NCBI GenBank assembly: GCA_902492065.1
Contig: CABUKE010000006.1
Coordinates: 49,038-113,037, forward strand
Length of the DNA stretch: 64,000 nt
Reading direction: 5' to 3'
Source: an uncultured Eubacteriales bacterium
GTDB taxonomy: Bacteria > Bacillota > Clostridia > UBA1381 > UMGS1253
A program made the translations under genes and the position numbers. Every line of letters starts with the position of its first letter. The stretch's first letter is position 1. Shown here piece by piece: positions 9,201-17,930 of this stretch. The notes under the pieces were generated by a model. It saw nothing but the letters and a program-made list of their open reading frames with translations, did no database searches and was not told where the DNA came from.

Positions 9201-12177
9201 TGCAGGCTGGTTCAATAAACCGGCGGACTGGAAGTTTGTATCGGCAGATGCGAAGCTGTATATCTTGAGTGCAAAGGATGGCGCAAAGCTGTACTATAAG
9301 CACTATGAAGCAAATGAGTTGGTGCAGATTCCGAATTATGGTTTCAGCGAGAGCTGGAAACCGAACGTGGATAGAAAGGCAACAGAGCCGGGCGGTTACT
9401 TTATCGTTTGGGATGAATTGCTCCCATATGAGGTGACAATCAGCGGTGATGACAATGTAACGGCTGGTACGCCGGTAACGCTGAGTGCTGCAGTATCTAA
9501 GACGGAAGATGATTCAGCGGTAGAAGGCGCGTCCTTTAACTGGGTAATCACGGACGGTACAGACAAGGCGACAATTGATGCGGCAACAGGTGTACTTACA
9601 CCGACTGTTGCTGGAACAATCACAGTTGCGGCTGCAACGGCAGACGGCACGGCAATCGGGTATAAAGATATTACGATTGGCGAGGCTGTTGGTCCGGTAG
9701 AGCCGGCGATTAGCAACATTGTCCGGAATCCGAATGTCCCGTTGAACAATAAGATTGAGACAACTGGCACAAATCGTGGAAAACTGGACATCAATAATAA
9801 GGTATATTCAGACAGAGACACAATGACGTTTGCACATGTTTCTTCCTTCTTGAAAGGAGCAGACATAATTTCAGTGCCGCTTAATGATGTCCGCGTATCG
9901 ATTTATTCGAATGATTCAGAGGAAACAAAGAAATCCAAGCAGGCACAGATTGACTATATGAATGGTGACAACGATTACTTCACCTTTGATGTAAATGCAG
10001 ATTGCACAGTATATGTGCTGTCTCATAATCCGTATCTGAACTATACGGAAGATAAGGGCTGGGTAACGGTCAACAATGGAACAGGAATCACACTGCCGGT
10101 TACAGTAGGTGGAGAGCAGTATGATGACCTGAAGACAGTACCGTTTGACTATAATCCGGAGGATTTGAAGTACTATGCTACGCGTGTTCAGTGGCAGAAC
10201 AATATGGGTACAGAGGATCAGTGGGTTCAAGGGCCTAACGTAAGTGAAGTAGGCACTATGAAATATGTTTACGCAAAGAATGTTTCGGCTGGTTCTACGG
10301 TAACGATTCCGACGCCGGGCGATACGGCGCAGAATCCAGAGGAAACAAAGGTTTACCCGCATACTTTTGCAGTTGCAGTTAAGTGGGAAACAGATACGCT
10401 TGTACCTGTTGATCCGGATATTTCCGGCGGCGTTGAAGAAGGCGGCGAATTTGAGGTTAAAACTGCTGCGAGCGTAGAGGTTGCGGCAAATGCAGCTGGC
10501 TTTACGGTTACGGCAGCGCAGGATCCGACAAGCGCTAAAATCAGCGTAGCGGGTACGTCGGACGGCGCGTATGGTACGCTTGTTCCGGTAGTAGTATACA
10601 AGCCGGGCAAGACGCCGGCAATGGCAGACGCTGCTGTAGCGGCTGGCGAATCGCTTGATTCGATTATTGCAGGCGTTGTACAGACAACGGTTAAGAAGAA
10701 CAACACCTATGCGGCAGAAATCACATTAAGCGAAGAATTGGAGAGCGGTTCGATTGAGATTTGGGCTGCTGACGGTGCAAACAGAAACAAAGTAACACTT
10801 GATTTTGTAAATCCGATATCCCGCCTTGCAGCAATGAAAGCAATCATTGATGCAGCGAACTTGACGGGTGAGGATATGCCTGCAGCTTTGGCAGAGGCAA
10901 TTGAGCAGAATCTCGGTGAACTTGATGGCAACATTGCGCTGTTTAACAGCTTGAGTGATGCCGGCAAGGAATTTGTAGCTGAGTATGTAGCTCCGAAGAT
11001 TAAGGACATCGACGAAACCGATATTTCGAAGTATAAAGAAGTTGCAGATCCGATTGACGATGCTACACTTTTGGCAGCACTGAGCGAGGGTAAGCTGAGC
11101 GGCGATGACCTTGAGGCTGCACTTGACAAGCTGGGTGGAAGCGAACTTGCAGATAAGGTAGTATCTATCTACAGAGATGGCATCAATGAGGATGGACAGA
11201 AGACCGTTCTTGCAAACATGAAGAAGTCGACCTATTATGCGAGCTGGACGGAAGCGCAGAGTGCATTTATGGATGAAGTAGTAGTAAATGCAGTTGCATA
11301 TCCGACCAGTGCAAGAAAGGCTCTGGAGTCGATTCAGGCATTTAAAGATCTTGCACAGCTTTCCGGCTGCAACTGGACTTCCTTCAATACGATTGTAAAT
11401 GCGGGTAAGGGCACACAGTTTGCAATCAACCTGACTGCGAAGAAGCCGACCTCTTACACTGACTATGTAGAGAAGTTTAACGAAGTTGCAGCAAGCATGA
11501 TGGGCGGCATTAACGGCGGCGGCAACCAGGGCGGCGGTAACACTGGTGGTGGCAACGGCAGTGGCGGTAACAACACTGACGAAGGCGGCGGAACAATTAT
11601 TATTGATCCGACACCTGATGTTAAGGACATCGATGATTTCACCGATGCAAATGAAGCAGTATGGGCGAAACCGGCGCTTCAGACAATGCTCGAGAAGAAG
11701 ATTTTTGCTGGATATGAAGATAACACAATTCGTCCGAATAACAATGCAACAAGAGAAGAAGTTATTAAGATTCTTGTTTCTACCTTCTTTACGGTGAACA
11801 AAACCGCGATTTCTTCGTTCAGCGATGTAGAAGCGGGTTCGTGGTATTATCCATATGTTGCTACTGGCGAAGCAAAAGGAATTACCAAGGGCATGGGCGA
11901 CGGTACGTTTGGCGTAGGACAGAACATTACACGTCAGGATTTTGCAGTTATGATTTATAACTACATGCTTGACAAGGGGGTTACTGTTAATACAACGCCT
12001 TACGAATTCGTAGACGATGATGCGATTGCAGATTATGCGCGTGACGCAATCTATGCGCTTAAAAATGCAAATATCATCAAAGGCTATGAGGACAATACGG
12101 TTGCTCCGGAAGGCTCGGCTACCCGTGCAGAAATTGCGCAAATGGTAGCGAACTTGATTGTGCTGCTTGGTTTATAA
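6244..12177 (+). CDS. Giant multi-domain surface protein with C-terminal SLH anchor
   Basis: Secreted, wall-anchored protein of 1977 residues; AGGAGG at 6227-6232 fixes the start. A signal peptide covers about residues 1-27 (cut near GFAA). Three cadherin-like beta-sandwich domains occur near 142-218, 448-536 and 763-850, each ending in a phrase like DGTEKVYTINF. A Bacterial Ig-like domain lies near 1062-1148. Between them is a module of about 200 residues present four times (near 236-440, 540-760, 853-1060 and 1160-1386), marked by Y-x-D-R...F..GA..I and a later HYEAGE-like phrase. A mostly helical region (1521-1750), a Gly/Asn-rich linker (about 1755-1780) and three SLH domains (about 1795-1977) follow. 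No enzyme motif is recognised; adhesion or glycan binding is a guess. Confidence 0.92.
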   Translation: MCKKFLCVILSVAMLVSMVTLPGFAAGAADLSAGYVAYTDTADAPITSLTGGAAVKASATISNAGGAAANAVMWTATYDNGVLVSTAYSAVSVPAGGSTPVSVTTQEMPADVTNVVLYTYIWDSFTNMNSIAPVATFPSSNTDLASATFNGTPIEFDMAGKAGAAMTEAEYNAGIAITAEPADNATKVVVGEPTGYPGSITITATSSDGTERVYTFNIKEKLVAGGNTKVYDVPTRESIGTQVQITPNGARPVENKDFKEIKPFGPVADDSSFYTDRLETMKFVTTGSKLLGATSILVPRDDAKSNAVDFIAGQNEYFHVTANEAGTIYVKFTQDMSMYEADKSWTKVTEEGSTPPNYNSPEWWNNGGKAPDSYTYDPDAFPYYCNMIQYAGGDAKPACYLSKYKVTYYKHFEAGEDITIYTQGVKSDQNIVTLIQWDEAAPVYPEVDVTLKSLTYNGISVPGFAPEKTAYSVMVDESVSLDTIEVAGVANNDDPEDNVKVEVTKGDVADKTLTVKVRVYAEDGTEKVYTINFMQVEPNKIIGFKTGSQFGIYGTDGYGADRAAMTAKGEWAIHDDLNIGSGDANGDWVYSDRDNVFYKPTTSEYFRGATYIRPAKNDGGAGSDGGSKSKPYFSGAFDGKNGNPYWVEFTVSSGATVYFVDNYYDITAGSTSEKPNENASSEPWPNMPDDWSTVPIEDNLIISTTHLTGSAEHGSLHFNHYEAGETVQIPNYGVWEGMTDKALVYDPPIYVIVWDEQQSGPSSNANLASLKYDDTEISVTADKDTYDVVLPEAKTVTLTWTFADDGAVSEPASGVEVAVAEEGTTSQTIVVTAEDGTQKTYTVNFTVESVESNTIYDITYASNKKYAVQTMKRSTPESVNDGTAEPTWMYSGYVGFGPGDKDDNGNYKWNAPNDPNGQAWAIFRTDNVSPYFEGMTVFAMDKGEAANPTKDMKFFTGAYDGKGSNPYWLTFRVSSPATVYYKDNPGAGWFNKPADWKFVSADAKLYILSAKDGAKLYYKHYEANELVQIPNYGFSESWKPNVDRKATEPGGYFIVWDELLPYEVTISGDDNVTAGTPVTLSAAVSKTEDDSAVEGASFNWVITDGTDKATIDAATGVLTPTVAGTITVAAATADGTAIGYKDITIGEAVGPVEPAISNIVRNPNVPLNNKIETTGTNRGKLDINNKVYSDRDTMTFAHVSSFLKGADIISVPLNDVRVSIYSNDSEETKKSKQAQIDYMNGDNDYFTFDVNADCTVYVLSHNPYLNYTEDKGWVTVNNGTGITLPVTVGGEQYDDLKTVPFDYNPEDLKYYATRVQWQNNMGTEDQWVQGPNVSEVGTMKYVYAKNVSAGSTVTIPTPGDTAQNPEETKVYPHTFAVAVKWETDTLVPVDPDISGGVEEGGEFEVKTAASVEVAANAAGFTVTAAQDPTSAKISVAGTSDGAYGTLVPVVVYKPGKTPAMADAAVAAGESLDSIIAGVVQTTVKKNNTYAAEITLSEELESGSIEIWAADGANRNKVTLDFVNPISRLAAMKAIIDAANLTGEDMPAALAEAIEQNLGELDGNIALFNSLSDAGKEFVAEYVAPKIKDIDETDISKYKEVADPIDDATLLAALSEGKLSGDDLEAALDKLGGSELADKVVSIYRDGINEDGQKTVLANMKKSTYYASWTEAQSAFMDEVVVNAVAYPTSARKALESIQAFKDLAQLSGCNWTSFNTIVNAGKGTQFAINLTAKKPTSYTDYVEKFNEVAASMMGGINGGGNQGGGNTGGGNGSGGNNTDEGGGTIIIDPTPDVKDIDDFTDANEAVWAKPALQTMLEKKIFAGYEDNTIRPNNNATREEVIKILVSTFFTVNKTAISSFSDVEAGSWYYPYVATGEAKGITKGMGDGTFGVGQNITRQDFAVMIYNYMLDKGVTVNTTPYEFVDDDAIADYARDAIYALKNANIIKGYEDNTVAPEGSATRAEIAQMVANLIVLLGL

Positions 12178-12213
12178 TAAAATTAATTTATATACTTTGA
12201 AGGGGGTAAACCA

Positions 12214-15200
12214 ATGAACATGTTAAAGCGTATGGCATCTGTAGCTGTTGTGGCTATCATGATGCTGCAAATCGCAGTATTTGCTGCTCCTGTCCCGTCT
12301 GATGTAGTCGGGACGGAGTATGAAGGTGCTGCATCCCTGCTCTGTGCATTGGAGATTATGGTTGGTGATGGCGATAACTTTAATCCTGATGATAACATCA
12401 CAAGAGCAGAATTTGCACAGATTTTGATGAAGACACTGGCTCTTGACATGGCGGCTGAAGCGTATAGCCCGGTTGGACTGTTTACGGACGTTCCGACTAC
12501 GGAGTGGTACGCAGCTCCGGTAGAGTTGGGTGCTGGAATCGGTGCAATTAAGGGCTATGGCGACGGAACATTTGGCCCGAATGACAATGTATTGGGTGTT
12601 GAGGCTGTAAAGATGATGACATTTGCATGCGGCCACGACATTCGCGCTGAGGAGAACGGCGGCTATCCGTCGGGTTACCTTGCTACGGCGCAGGAGATTG
12701 GCATGCTGAAGGGAATTACCGGAATTGATTTCAATGTGCCGATGACAAGAGGGCAGGCTGCTGTTCTCTGCGCAAATACTTTGAAAGTAGATATGCTGAA
12801 GAAAGTTTCCACAGGCGACAAGATCACGTATATTGAAACAAAGGGCGTTAACCTTCTTTCTGAGAAGCATGATGTATACAAGGTAGACGGTATTGTTACG
12901 GCAAACGACGTAACAAGCCTGTGGGAGTCGAGCGTTCTGCGCGAGGGCACCGTTCAGATTGAGTATGGTAATACGAGCGGTATCTATGAGGTTGGCGAAA
13001 CAACGGTTGCAGATGCACTTGGCAAATACATTAGAGCTTACTATCGTTATGACGAGGACTTGGATGAGAGCGTAATTATTTCTTACGAAGTTCTTGGAAA
13101 CAAAACTACAGTTGATGAAGTTAACCTGAGTGATATTGATTACAACACAATTACAAACACAAAGGTTGAGTATTGGAAAGACAAAGAGAATGATACCCGC
13201 ACAACGGATATCAAGATTGCTTCGACACCGTCCCTGATTTTCAACGGTGCAGCGAGAACGAAGAATGCATCTGTTGTTGAAACATTTAACCAGATTGAGA
13301 ATGAAGGTTTGACAGGTGTTGCTAAGTTTATTGACTATGACAGTGATGGTACGGCTGATGTAGTGAATATTATGGCCTATGAAACAATTGTTGTTTCGAG
13401 AACCGATACGAAGAACTACATCATTACAAAGGAAGCGGATACCTATATTAATGGTAATAACAAGGTAACAGTTGATGTTGAATCTTCGAACGTTACAGCA
13501 GAAATTGTTGATATCGATGGCGACGAACTCGAGTTCTCTGACATTGCAAAGGGCGACATCATCACACTTGCAAAGAGTGATGAAGGAAATGCGCGTGAGT
13601 ATGTATATATCCAGGTTTGCAATGATTCCGTAGAAGGCGAGATCACGGAGATTGGTACGGACGACGATAAGTTTGTTCTGACGATTGACGGCGAGCGTTA
13701 TGAGCTTACGGACGGCTATATGAACTACATCACGAATGGCCAGGGGATCGGCGCTGAGTCGAACCAGATTAAAGTTAAGGTTGGTACAAGCGGCGAATTC
13801 TTCCTCAATGCATTTGGTGAGATTGCTTATGACAAGCTGTCCGGAACAAGTTCCTCCGCTACGTTTGGTTTCTTGAAGACGTATGCAGTAGGTAAGGGAA
13901 CGGATGACACGTTGCAGTTTAAAATTTATACAGACGGTGCATATGCAGAGTATTCTGCAGCGTCGAAGGTTGAGGTAGATGGCGTTACTACCAAAACAAC
14001 AGCAGAATTGGTGGCACGTCTGGAAAACTCGATTAATCAGGTTGCAAGCAACTATTACTCGGGTGAAATGATGACGGCGATGCTCTTTGAAACGGATTCG
14101 AACGGTAAGATTCGTATGATTGATACACCGTTCAAAGCAAATGAAGAATCCGAGTACACGCTTCAGCCGGTTAAGGGTGGTTCCCTTGCGTTCCAGTCCC
14201 TCAAGTATAATTCGACTACGAAGAGATTGGGTTCGTTGATGGGCGTAGAAGCTTCGGCTGTTGTAATTCAGCTGCCGGAGAGCGCAGATGATCTCAATAC
14301 AACTTCTAAGTTGTCGATGGTGAATGCATCTGGTTGGGCAAATGAGCAGTCGGTAAACATTCAGGGCTTGACGACAGACCCGGATTCTTATAATTTGCAG
14401 TATGGTATCATTAAGAGTGCAGAGGGTGGTCGGAATCTTGGTGATACGCCGACACAGCAGCATGACAAGCAGATGTTTATCGTATCCTCGGTATCTAAGG
14501 TATTGGATAGCGAAGGCGAAGAAACCCTTATGCTGACAGGTTTGCAGGAAGGCGCAGAGAAAGAAGTTATGGTAGATGCTGAGTATTACCAGAGCGACCT
14601 CTACACCGATGTCTGGAGCTTTGATGCTTCTAGCAAAGATAGTGCAAAGAATATATTTGCAAGTTATGCAGATCAGGTAACTGAATCGCCGGAGCGTAAG
14701 TCGCAGATTCTCCTGCCAGGTGACGCGATTCGTTTCAATACGAACAGCGAAGGCGAAATGATTTATGCAAAGCCGGTCTACCTGATTGATGCAAAAGTAT
14801 TTAAAGCAGATGACCAGGGTAATACGCAGGGTTCGACTCGGTATCGTGCACTTGACCTTGCGCTTGTAAACGAGATTGAGGATGACAATGCATTCTTCAA
14901 GTACATTATTGAAAAGAAAACTGGCGGCGGTAACGCAGCAACGGCTATTCTCACAGTTGATGATAATGGTTATGTAACTGGTTCGAGCTCGTCAAATGGT
15001 GAGAAATATACGTTCTTCCAGGATGGCCATTACGTAAAGGGCGATACAGGTATGCGTAATGATGAAATCAATACACCGTCTCAGTTCAAGATCATGGTAT
15101 ACGATGCAAATGAGGCACCTGGACAGCAGGTATATGCTGGCACGGATGCAGACTTGTACGATGCAACTTCGGATGAAACGCCGGCAAGCTTGGTAATTAT

Positions 15201-15249
15201 GCAGTTCCGGTCGGGTAATCCGAGAGGCATGTACATCATCAAATACTAA
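12214..15249 (+). CDS. S-layer-like protein with N-terminal SLH domains
   Basis: Secreted protein of 1011 residues, starting 36 bases after the giant SLH gene behind a GAAGGGGGT site; the two probably form an operon. A signal peptide ends near VFA|APVP. Residues about 30-195 form three SLH repeats (GDGDNFNPDDNITRAEFAQI, KGYGDGTFGPNDNVLGVEA and a weaker third ending near MTRGQAAVLCANTL), the part that binds pyruvylated wall polysaccharide. The remaining 800 residues are acidic, rich in Thr/Val/Asp and beta-like, with no recognised domain. Size, layout, composition and codon use resemble a structural S-layer protein, but abundance cannot be shown from sequence. Confidence 0.9.
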   Translation: MNMLKRMASVAVVAIMMLQIAVFAAPVPSDVVGTEYEGAASLLCALEIMVGDGDNFNPDDNITRAEFAQILMKTLALDMAAEAYSPVGLFTDVPTTEWYAAPVELGAGIGAIKGYGDGTFGPNDNVLGVEAVKMMTFACGHDIRAEENGGYPSGYLATAQEIGMLKGITGIDFNVPMTRGQAAVLCANTLKVDMLKKVSTGDKITYIETKGVNLLSEKHDVYKVDGIVTANDVTSLWESSVLREGTVQIEYGNTSGIYEVGETTVADALGKYIRAYYRYDEDLDESVIISYEVLGNKTTVDEVNLSDIDYNTITNTKVEYWKDKENDTRTTDIKIASTPSLIFNGAARTKNASVVETFNQIENEGLTGVAKFIDYDSDGTADVVNIMAYETIVVSRTDTKNYIITKEADTYINGNNKVTVDVESSNVTAEIVDIDGDELEFSDIAKGDIITLAKSDEGNAREYVYIQVCNDSVEGEITEIGTDDDKFVLTIDGERYELTDGYMNYITNGQGIGAESNQIKVKVGTSGEFFLNAFGEIAYDKLSGTSSSATFGFLKTYAVGKGTDDTLQFKIYTDGAYAEYSAASKVEVDGVTTKTTAELVARLENSINQVASNYYSGEMMTAMLFETDSNGKIRMIDTPFKANEESEYTLQPVKGGSLAFQSLKYNSTTKRLGSLMGVEASAVVIQLPESADDLNTTSKLSMVNASGWANEQSVNIQGLTTDPDSYNLQYGIIKSAEGGRNLGDTPTQQHDKQMFIVSSVSKVLDSEGEETLMLTGLQEGAEKEVMVDAEYYQSDLYTDVWSFDASSKDSAKNIFASYADQVTESPERKSQILLPGDAIRFNTNSEGEMIYAKPVYLIDAKVFKADDQGNTQGSTRYRALDLALVNEIEDDNAFFKYIIEKKTGGGNAATAILTVDDNGYVTGSSSSNGEKYTFFQDGHYVKGDTGMRNDEINTPSQFKIMVYDANEAPGQQVYAGTDADLYDATSDETPASLVIMQFRSGNPRGMYIIKY

Positions 15250-15268
15250 TTGATAAATCATTTATCAA
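15250..15268 (+). repeat. Perfect inverted repeat after the S-layer-like gene
   Basis: TTGATAAAT, one central base, ATTTATCAA: a 9-bp perfect palindrome that starts with the last base of the stop codon region. It precedes the main terminator by about 22 bases and may stabilise the 3' end of an abundant mRNA. Confidence 0.6.
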
Positions 15269-15288
15269 ATTAGTAAATCAGTAAAACA

Positions 15289-15322
15289 AAAAGACCGTTT
15301 CGAAAGAAACGGTCTTTTTTTA
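15289..15322. terminator. Rho-independent terminator (GAAA tetraloop)
   Basis: Stem AAGACCGTTTC / GAAACGGTCTT (15291-15301 with 15306-15316) closed by a GAAA tetraloop and followed by a T run. The A-rich left flank lets it also terminate the convergent shikimate kinase gene. Confidence 0.92.
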
Positions 15323-15326
15323 TTTT

Positions 15327-15818
15327 TTAAAGCTTTTTCTGAATCTCCTCAATCACATGCTGGCAGTCGAAGCAACCGCAATCAATAGCAATATCGGCAT
15401 AAGCCTCATAGAGTGGAATACGCTGGCGATAGATGTCGTACAGCGTCTGCCCTTCCGAAAAGGCAATCCCACGTGTCGCAAGATTATGGATTCTACCCTC
15501 AATGGCTTCAAAACCCGCACGCAGGTAGACGATGCGGCCCAATTTTTTCAAATGCTGCATTGCTTCTTTGCTGAGGACGACACTCCCGCCGGTTGCAATG
15601 ACGGAATGCCTACAATTTAAGTTGGAAACAACTGCATTTTCAATTTTTAAAAATGATTCAAGTCCTTCGGTATCCAAAATTTCTTGCAGGGCACGTCCTT
15701 CCTGTCGCTGAATCAGCAGGTCGGTGTCACAGAAATCCATTTGCATGACCTTGGCAAGAACAACGCCTATTGTCGACTTACCAGCGCCCGGCATACCAAT
15801 CAGTATAATATTATTCAT
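15327..15818 (-). CDS. aroK: Shikimate kinase
   Basis: Cytoplasmic kinase that phosphorylates shikimate at O3 using ATP, in chorismate and aromatic amino acid synthesis. At 163 residues it has normal length. Walker A is GMPGAGKST (residues 8-16), the shikimate-binding aspartates are in DTD (31-33), and the GG pair of the substrate site is in ATGGS (about 75-79). The lid region includes NLATRGIAF. No other aromatic pathway gene is adjacent, so it stands alone, with its own promoter at 15858-15886. Confidence 0.93.
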   Translation of the reverse strand: MNNIILIGMPGAGKSTIGVVLAKVMQMDFCDTDLLIQRQEGRALQEILDTEGLESFLKIENAVVSNLNCRHSVIATGGSVVLSKEAMQHLKKLGRIVYLRAGFEAIEGRIHNLATRGIAFSEGQTLYDIYRQRIPLYEAYADIAIDCGCFDCQHVIEEIQKKL

Positions 15819-15857
15819 ATCTTATTCCCTTTCTCCGCCTATAATACTGTCTTTTTT

Positions 15858-15886
15858 ATTTTAGTACGCACGCACCATTTTGTCAA
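15858..15886 (-). promoter_or_regulatory. Sigma-A promoter of aroK
   Basis: On the - strand: TTGACA (15886-15881), 17-base spacer, TAAAAT (15863-15858), 40 bases upstream of the start codon. Confidence 0.75.
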
Positions 15887-15925
15887 TCAAAACCGAAATG
15901 AAGCGCACGGTAACTGTATATAAAT

Positions 15926-15954
15926 TTGCATATAAATTTGAAATATGATATAAT
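15926..15954 (+). promoter_or_regulatory. Extended -10 promoter of the Tet(M)-like gene
   Basis: TTGCAT (15926-15931), 17-base spacer, TATAAT (15949-15954) preceded by TGA, i.e. an extended -10. The leader is only about 30 bases, too short for the attenuator found upstream of tet(M) on conjugative transposons. Confidence 0.75.
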
Positions 15955-15989
15955 AAACCATATTGTTTTACAGGAAAAACGAGGGGATT

Positions 15990-17927
15990 ATGTTGAAGAA
16001 CATAGGATTGATGGCGCACGTAGACGCGGGGAAAACGACGATTACGGAGCAGCTTCTCTTTCATACAGGCGCAATCCGGAAGTTAGGGAGCGTAGACGCT
16101 GGTACGGCGCAGACCGACTATATGGAAATCGAAAAGCGGCGGGGAATCTCGGTGTTATCGGCGGTAACACAGATAGAAATTCACGGCGAGCCGGTGAACC
16201 TGATTGATACACCGGGCCATATCGACTTTGCAGCAGAGGTGGAGCGTGCATTAATGGTGCTCGATGGCGTAATTTTAGTGATTTCCGCGGTAGAAGGCGT
16301 ACAGTCCCACACGGAGGTTATTTTCCGTGCGTTGCGCAAAAAGCGTATCCCCGTTATCCTGTTTGTTAATAAGATTGACCGTGTCGGCGCAGACTGTACT
16401 GCCGTATTGCAGCAGATTCAGGCCCGGCTGGACAATAGTGTTTGTCCTATGTATGACGTTACTGCACAAGGGACGCAGGAAGCCTCCATTCTGCGGCGGG
16501 ACATCCGCGAGGATGCTGCGCTTCTGGACGAAGAATTGTTTTTGCATTATATGGAGGGAAACCTGACGGAAGAAGCGGCGCAAAAACGTATGCAGACCTT
16601 GGCTGAAAAGGCGGAGGTGTATCCAGTCTTGTTTGGCAGCGCGCTCCGCGGTGTAGGAATGGATGAACTTTTGGAGGCAGTTTCCCACTCTGTTCCTGAC
16701 AGCACTGGTGATGAGAATGCACAGCCTGCGGGAATTGTATTTAAAATCAGCCACGATGCACAGATGGGGAAAACAGCCTACGTGCGGCTTTACAGTGGAA
16801 CCTTGAAGAATCGTGACTCCATCCGGAACGTGACAAAGGCGGCAGAGGAAAAGGTCAGCCAAATCCGCAAGTTTCGGGGAGAAAAATATACCGATACCGG
16901 CGTTTTAAAAGCCGGGGATATTGCTGCAGTATATGGCCTTGCCAACGCTTCTGTTGGGGATGTTTTGGGGGACGCAACGCTTGTACCGGAGCCGGTTACG
17001 TGGGTCAATCCGCTTTTGCGTATCACCCTGCGGCCAGAGGATGCTGCCGCACGCTCAAAACTGATTGAGGCGCTGCAAATGCTCAACGAAGAAGAGCCGA
17101 CGCTCGGCTTTTATCCGCCCGAGCCGGGCCGGGAAATCACAGTCAATAGTATGGGTATGATTCAGATGGAGATACTTGTGCAGTTGCTGCAAGAACGCTT
17201 TGATGTTATGGCGGTGCCGGAGGGACAGAGCGTCATCTATAAAGAAACGCCGTCCCACACGGGAGAGGGCTTCGACGCGTATACCATGCCAAAGCCGTGC
17301 TGGGCGGTGCTGCGCTTTATTGTAGAGCCGCTGCCACGCGGCAGCGGCATAGACTACGTCTGCAAGGTTCCGCCTAAAAAGCTCCCGTACCGCTACCAGA
17401 ACCATGTTGAAACAGCCGTCCACCGTGCGCTGAAGCAGGGTATCTACGGTTGGGAGGTCACGGACATTCGGGTAACGCTGACAGACGGCGAATATCATCA
17501 CGAGCACACCCATCCGCTCGACTTTTTTGTTGCCACGCCTATGGCGATTGCAAAAGCCTTGCTTGATGCACAGCCCGTTTTGCTGGAACCGCTTCTGGCG
17601 ATGGAAATCCATGCGCCGGAGGCATGTGCCGGAAAAATCATCGGCGAGCTGGTAGGCATGGAGGGCGAATTCTCCAGTCCGGTAATCCGAGACGGACAGT
17701 TTTTTGTGGAGGCGACTGTCCCGGCGGCGAACGCCTTCGGCTTTCCGGTTAAGCTCGCATCTATGAGCGGCGGGCACGGCGTGCTCACGTCTGAGTTGTG
17801 CGGCTATCGTGCCTGCCCGCCTGGGTTTGTACAGACAACGCCGCGGCGCGGCGTTGACCCGCTCGACCGCTCGAAATATATTTTGTGGGCACGCAACGCA
17901 ATCGGACAGTTCGGCGACCAGTTGTAG
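15990..17927 (+). CDS. Tet(M)/EF-G-like translational GTPase
   Basis: Ribosome-associated GTPase of 645 residues, the length of Tet(M)/Tet(O) ribosomal protection proteins. GTP-binding motifs are intact: AHVDAGKT (9-16), RGIS (51-54), DTPGH (73-77) and NKID (127-130). EF-G-like domains follow. At the domain IV loop that in Tet(M) reads YYSPVST and reaches the tetracycline site, this protein has YHHEHTHP (502-509), so it may be a chromosomal relative without resistance activity. ATG 15990 is only 3 bases after GAGGGG; TTG 15993 is 6 bases away and may be the real start. It has its own promoter and no mobile-element genes around it. Confidence 0.88.
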   Translation: MLKNIGLMAHVDAGKTTITEQLLFHTGAIRKLGSVDAGTAQTDYMEIEKRRGISVLSAVTQIEIHGEPVNLIDTPGHIDFAAEVERALMVLDGVILVISAVEGVQSHTEVIFRALRKKRIPVILFVNKIDRVGADCTAVLQQIQARLDNSVCPMYDVTAQGTQEASILRRDIREDAALLDEELFLHYMEGNLTEEAAQKRMQTLAEKAEVYPVLFGSALRGVGMDELLEAVSHSVPDSTGDENAQPAGIVFKISHDAQMGKTAYVRLYSGTLKNRDSIRNVTKAAEEKVSQIRKFRGEKYTDTGVLKAGDIAAVYGLANASVGDVLGDATLVPEPVTWVNPLLRITLRPEDAAARSKLIEALQMLNEEEPTLGFYPPEPGREITVNSMGMIQMEILVQLLQERFDVMAVPEGQSVIYKETPSHTGEGFDAYTMPKPCWAVLRFIVEPLPRGSGIDYVCKVPPKKLPYRYQNHVETAVHRALKQGIYGWEVTDIRVTLTDGEYHHEHTHPLDFFVATPMAIAKALLDAQPVLLEPLLAMEIHAPEACAGKIIGELVGMEGEFSSPVIRDGQFFVEATVPAANAFGFPVKLASMSGGHGVLTSELCGYRACPPGFVQTTPRRGVDPLDRSKYILWARNAIGQFGDQL

Positions 17928-17930
17928 CGG

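Noticed and set aside
15990..17927. Calling this gene tet(M) with tetracycline resistance
   Set aside because: The loop residues that contact the drug site differ and no mobile context is present; resistance cannot be claimed.
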